A DNA stretch of 64,000 bases from Anastrepha obliqua. Lineage: Eukaryota > Arthropoda > Insecta > Diptera > Tephritidae. The stretch covers positions 48,324,501-48,388,500 of the forward strand of contig NC_072896.1 in NCBI RefSeq assembly GCF_027943255.1, read 5' to 3'. The notes under the pieces are model-generated. The model worked only from the letters and a program-made list of their open reading frames with translations, was not told where the DNA came from and did not search any database. A program made the translations under genes and the position numbers. Position 1 is the stretch's first letter. Each line of letters starts with the position of its first letter. Shown piece after piece: positions 59,963 to 64,000 of the stretch.

Positions 59963-61190
59963 TCAATCTGCGGGGCCCTCAGAACCACACCCACAGATGC
60001 ACTAAATATCATGCTTAACATTTTACCAATAGAGCAGTACGGTAAGCAAACAGCTGCCAAAGCAACTTTCAGACTAAGAGAAATCGGCCTACTTAGAACG
60101 AACCAAAGAGGACACTCCTCAATTTTAGAACAATTCCCCTGCATTCCCAACACAACGGATTTCTGTAGGACCAAGGACATCAATTTGTATAAATCCTTCG
60201 TCACAGTATTTCCTTCCAAAGAGGAATGGGACAACGGGCTCATCGTTAAGATGAATGACTTAAACATCTACACAGATGGCTCAAAACTGGATAACAAAGT
60301 AGGTGGAGGGGTCTACTCCGACAAACTCGGAGTATGCCAATCATTTCGCTTACCTGATCATTGCAGTGTATTTCACTGCCATAAAAGAGGGGCTTAAAGA
60401 AATAAAAACGAGAGTATTATCCACAAATGAAGTCTTCATTTACTCGGACAGTCAAGCAGCAATAAAAGCGCTGGAATCAAAAACGCACTCGTCAAAAACA
60501 GTTCTAGAATGTTTTAAACTACTAGATGACGTATCTAAGTGCTACAAGGTGCACCTTATCTGGGTGCCAGGCCACAGAAACATTGCAGGAAATTGTAAGG
60601 CGGATGAACTTGCAAGAACCGGTACAACGCTCGATCTCGAACCGGATAAGGCGCTGATACCCATGCCCATAGCCACTTGTAAATTACTTATAGACAGGGA
60701 AACCATCAAAAAGGTAAATACAATCTGGCAAAACCTCACAACATGCGAACTAAGCAGACAGACATGGCCGAACTGGAACAGCGGTCGATCGAAGATCTTG
60801 CTAAGATTCAACAGGGAATCTATAAGAAAAATGATAGGTGTATTAACAGGCCATTGTTTAATAGGCAGCCACGCTAGAAGGTTAGGACTACCTTACTTCG
60901 ATTTCTGTAGAAGCTGTCTAAATACAGAAGAAGAGGAAACAGTCAGACACCTTTTATGTGAGTGTGAACGCCTAGCTAGAAGAAGGCTGCGCACCCTCGA
61001 TACAGCATTTCTAACCGATGTAGCGGATATAGCCCATCTAAAACTAACGAAGCTCTGCTCGTTTATTAAAGCAACCGGATGGTTTGAAAGGGAACACGTA
61101 GAGTAAGGATAAGCTCCAGTGGTATCACAATGGACCTGCCGAAGGTCTAAGTGTGTCTTAGGACAACCACCCTACCTACCTACCTACCTA
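59963..61190 (+). pseudogene. 5'-truncated LOA/R1-like LINE, RNase H domain and 3' end
   Basis: The frame CGALRTTPTDALNIMLNILP, then LNIYTDGSKLDNKVGGGVYS (first RNase H Asp at about 60270), shifts near 60370 and continues with VFIYSDSQAAIKALES, VHLIWVPGHRNIAGNCKADE (the His and last Asp), then CRSCLNTEEEETVRHLLCEC, ending REHVE. At the shift the segment that should hold the second catalytic residue (the QAE motif before A-I-K-E) is deleted, so the RNase H is dead. A CCTACCTACCTACCTA tail is at about 61175-61190. Confidence 0.75.
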
Positions 61191-61216
61191 TAATCATTCG
61201 CTGCACTGTACTTAAA

Positions 61217-61771
61217 TAAAGGGTTTTCCAATAACAGGTGTTATCTATCGCTATCGAGAGTTGATTAACGATTTTTTATGGCCGAAATTGGATGGTATTG
61301 CTCTGGACAACGTTTATTTTCAACAAGACTCCGCTACGTGCCACACAAGCAACGAAACCAATAATCTTTTACGGGAAAAGTTTCCGGACCGTGTTATCTC
61401 TTGAAGAGGTGATCTCAATTGGCAACCGAGATCTTGTGATTTAACACCTTTTGACTTTTTTCTTTGGGGCCACGTGAAAGAGAAGGTTTACGACAACAAC
61501 CCAGGGCCGATTCAAGACCTCAAAGATGGAACTCGTGAGGCTATCGAGGACATAGGGCCGCCACTTTGCAATTCGATTATGGAAATTTTCATGAAAAGGA
61601 TATTGTCCTGCAAGCGTGGTCGTGGTGGTCATTTGCCTGATGTTATTTTCCACCATTAACGGCATACCTACCTTTTTGTAATGAAATAATTATCCGATCA
61701 TTTATAGGTATTAAAAACATAGCATTTTTCTTTGAATATCAAAATAACACCTCCTATTGGAAAACCCTTTA
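61217..61771 (+). mobile_element. IS630-like element with matched ends, 5' half of transposase missing
   Basis: The ends are AAGGGTTTTCCAATAACAGG (61219) and AAGGGTTTTCCAATAGGAGG inverted (ending 61769), flanked by TA. The plus strand encodes the C-terminal half: RELINDFLWPKLDGIALDNV, YFQQDSATCHTSN (second catalytic Asp), a stop near 61400, then SCDLTPFDFFLWGHVKEKVY (third position) and GGHLPDVIFHH. The first half of the gene is deleted, leaving 551 bp. Confidence 0.8.
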
Positions 61772-62159
61772 GATGCGAAAGCACATCGGTATGTGAATGC
61801 ATAATGTTTTAGCGGACTCACTTGGAATTTTGAAATTTGCGGGTCTACACACAATTTCGTAATAAAACGGCAATGGAAGCATTGGAGGTGACCATCGGTA
61901 TAGAGGGATGCACTTACAAACACACTCGCATAGGGGTGTATATGTACGAGTATGTGGGCATTAGCGTGTACGACGTAGGCTATTTGTTAGAACTTGCAGA
62001 TAGGTATTAAAAAAAAGGTAATATGAATCTGGTTCTCCTATACACACACAGCTATACAAAAGTATGTATTTAAATTTTTAAATTGCTTTTGCTGATTTGG
62101 CTGAACTCTTTGTATCTATATAGAATTTTTGCTGAGGTATGTTGTAATGCACAAAAATA
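61772..62159. other. Spacer between IS630-like element and R1-like LINE
   Basis: Nothing is recognised. It probably includes some of the LINE 3' UTR. Confidence 0.3.
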
Positions 62160-63290
62160 TTTATACTGCGTATTGCTTTGTAGTTAAATACTTTTTATGA
62201 CAACGAATACCGAGGATCAGCGAAGATTGAGTTCGGCCTTTTGTTGTTGTTTTGCGGGTAAGGGAGTGGAAAATGCCTAATGCATTATCAAAGCTGCCGT
62301 CGCAGCAATGGTATGTCCGGACTCTAAAAACTCCCCCTAGTTTGGAATCGTCGCCCATTCTGAAGCCGCTTTCGCATTCCTTCAGAGTGGCGTTCCACCT
62401 TCCTTAGTACAAAGGGGTACACCTAGGTGCCCGCGTCCAGGTCCCGCTTTTTTATCCGCCACTTAGCATCTGCCGATTACATTTTCAGTAGTTTTGTGAC
62501 CGACTGCATTCTCCGGCGTTCGACGTTCTTGTTCCCAACGCAGGCATTGGAAGAATGTGCGTTCAGCGGTATCTTCGGCGGCATCCCCGTATATGCATGT
62601 GGGATATTCGCATTTCCCTATTTTGAACAGGTATTTCTGGAAATACCCGTGCCCCGAAAGCATTTGGGTTGTATAAAAATTGACTTTACCGAAGTTCTTG
62701 CTGTTCTATTTTTTATAAGCCCAGCCGTCCATCTGCCACGTGTTTCGTTAATCCAGCGGTCTTGCCATAGCCTTAGCGTTTCATCTCTTATTTCGCGCGC
62801 TACTTTGCTAACAATTTCCTCCATTCCCTCCATCTTTAAAGACCCCCACTTTTTCCTCTCAAAGGCTAGTAAGTCTATCGGTATTGAACCGCTTATTACA
62901 TGAACAGCTGGCCCTGATATTGTGCAGTAGGCGGACACAACTTTCAGGCCGTTCGTTGTTAAGAGCTTGCATCGGTACTTTACCTTCAGCGCATTTGCCC
63001 ACAGTTCAGCTCCGTATAAGAGAACGAAGAGCGTGGTAGCTATGTATCATTATTTCCCGTTTCGTTTGGGTTGGACGCCCTATGTTTGACATTAGTTTAC
63101 TGAGAGAGGCTTTTTTTGCTGTGTGCTTTATTTGGGCCCAGAAGCTTAGTCTTGAGTCTAGTCTTACTTCAGTCCAGTGCGGACTTTGCAATACATGTTT
63201 ATCTAATTTGATAAATGATATAAAAATAATTGCCTTTTTCATCTTCAAAATATGCGTGGTTTTCAATAGGAATCCATATCCATACTCGAC
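62160..63290 (-). pseudogene. R1-clade LINE ORF2 C-terminal part, reverse
   Basis: Minus-strand blocks in order are VRLDSRLSFWAQIKHTAKKA and SNIGRPTQTKREIMIHS (end of RT, 63240-63030), SAYCTISGPAVHVISGSIPI, ETLRLWQDRWINETRGRWTA, MLSGHGYFQKYLFKIGKCEY, PTCIYGDAAEDTAERTFFQC (Cys/His motif) and WEQERRTPENAVGHKTTENV, then ESGFRMGDDSKLGGVFR. These are hallmark R1 blocks. Frameshifts at about 62930 and 62640 break the frame. Confidence 0.8.
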
Positions 63291-63599
63291 ATCAGCTTAG
63301 TATCAGTTAATGGCAAAAATAGTTGCAATGAGTTTACCAATCTCTTCTAAGCTTATATCGCGCCCTATAGCTTTAGAAATAATCGCTTGGTTGTCCATGC
63401 AACTAACAAAAGCAATTATTCAATAAATGAACCTGTCATGCGTCATGCCAGATTGCGTAATAATTACGGAAATATTTTGGATTTTAATGTTAATATTCGA
63501 CATTTTTCAAATAAATAAATATTGAACAAATTCGTAATGGACAAAAAAGCAGATGACTTACACCATCAATATTTATAATAGCCGAATCCTCATTTCTTG
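63291..63599. other. Short unassigned stretch
   Basis: No gene or repeat is recognised. Confidence 0.3.
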
Positions 63600-64000
63600 T
63601 ATAATTGAATAACTACACCTGAGCCGAGTAACTGGACAGAGAGTAAGGGACTCGGTATAAACCCTCCAAAAAACGGAACTAATTCTCTTTACAAGGAAAC
63701 ATAGACTGCCCACAGTCTCCCCGCTAATTTTAAAGGGTGTGGGGACTCCTTTGAAGGAAATTGTTAAATTCTTAGAACTCATATTAGGCAGGAATCTTAC
63801 GTGGAAATCTAATATTGAGAACAGTGTTCAAAAGCTCAACATTGTATTCCACACATGCAAAAAATCGGTCGGAACCAAATGGGATTTAAAACCTCGCATC
63901 ACCCACTGACTTTACACAGCGGTAGTTCTGCCTATTTTACTATATGGAATACTTGCATCAACTCAGAAGGCAACCTATACGAAACTGGTGAGCAAGGCCC
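63600..64000 (+). pseudogene. LOA/R1-like LINE reverse transcriptase end, runs off the window
   Basis: The plus strand after one frameshift reads INPPKTELILFTRKHRLPTV, GTPLKEIVKFLELILGRNLT, WKSNIENSVQKLNIVFHTCK and GTKWDLKPRITH, then a stop and LYTAVVLPILLYG. N-P-x-K-T-E-L-x-L-F-T and the Y-T-A-V-x-x-P-I-L-x-Y-G block are standard RT C-terminal motifs. It may belong to the same family as the RNase H copy at 59963-61190. Confidence 0.7.

Noticed and set aside
62427..62903. 158-codon plus-strand open frame
   Set aside because: It lies antisense to the R1-like LINE, whose minus-strand blocks are clearly recognisable.

Overview
The window is animal, and almost certainly from a higher fly. The genes have introns with GT-AG splice sites, intergenic DNA is AT-rich, and there is no operon structure. 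Transposon debris is dense (Tc1/mariner, IS630-like, R1/Jockey/LOA/RTE-type LINEs, MITEs, a tRNA-derived SINE). Protein similarity and repeat types point to a tephritid fruit fly or close relative, but that species-level guess is inference.

Seven host genes can be rebuilt exon by exon, each giving a complete in-frame protein. (1) IntS3, Integrator subunit 3, minus strand, 12825 to 2180, 9 coding exons, 1100 aa. (2) Fis1, mitochondrial fission adaptor, plus, 14597-16700, 4 exons, 148 aa. (3) BCKDHB-type branched-chain 2-oxoacid dehydrogenase E1-beta, minus, 19079 to 17835, 3 exons, 367 aa, with a probable GC-AG intron. (4) Haspin kinase, plus, 20659-23339, 7 exons, 651 aa. (5) An unrecognised two-transmembrane protein, plus, 34930-38339, 4 coding exons, 269 aa. 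(6) TBC1D20-type Rab GAP, plus, 52540-54269, 4 exons, 394 aa. (7) A COMM-domain protein, minus, 56545 to 55896, 2 exons, 196 aa.

Layout: 1-2.2 kb repeats; 2.2-12.8 kb IntS3 with a Tc1-like element, SINEs and MITEs in its introns; 12.8-23.3 kb a compact gene block with two head-to-head pairs (IntS3/Fis1 and BCKDHB/Haspin); 24.4-33.9 kb a transposon field; 34.9-39.1 kb the two-TM gene and its long 3' UTR; 39.5-52.1 kb repeats, including a large near-perfect palindrome (43.57-44.44 kb), a run of MITEs and a decayed second copy of the two-TM gene's 3' end (46.06-46.79 kb); 52.5-56.5 kb TBC1D20 and COMMD convergently arranged; 56.9-64 kb LINE and SINE remnants.

The host genes do not form one pathway. 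They cover snRNA/mRNA 3' processing, mitochondrial fission, BCAA catabolism, mitotic histone H3 phosphorylation and ER-Golgi Rab1 control. I see no bacterial-style system. The most unusual items are the 43.6-44.4 kb palindrome, the duplicated terminal exon/UTR, several MITE families defined by their inverted ends, and the GC-AG intron.
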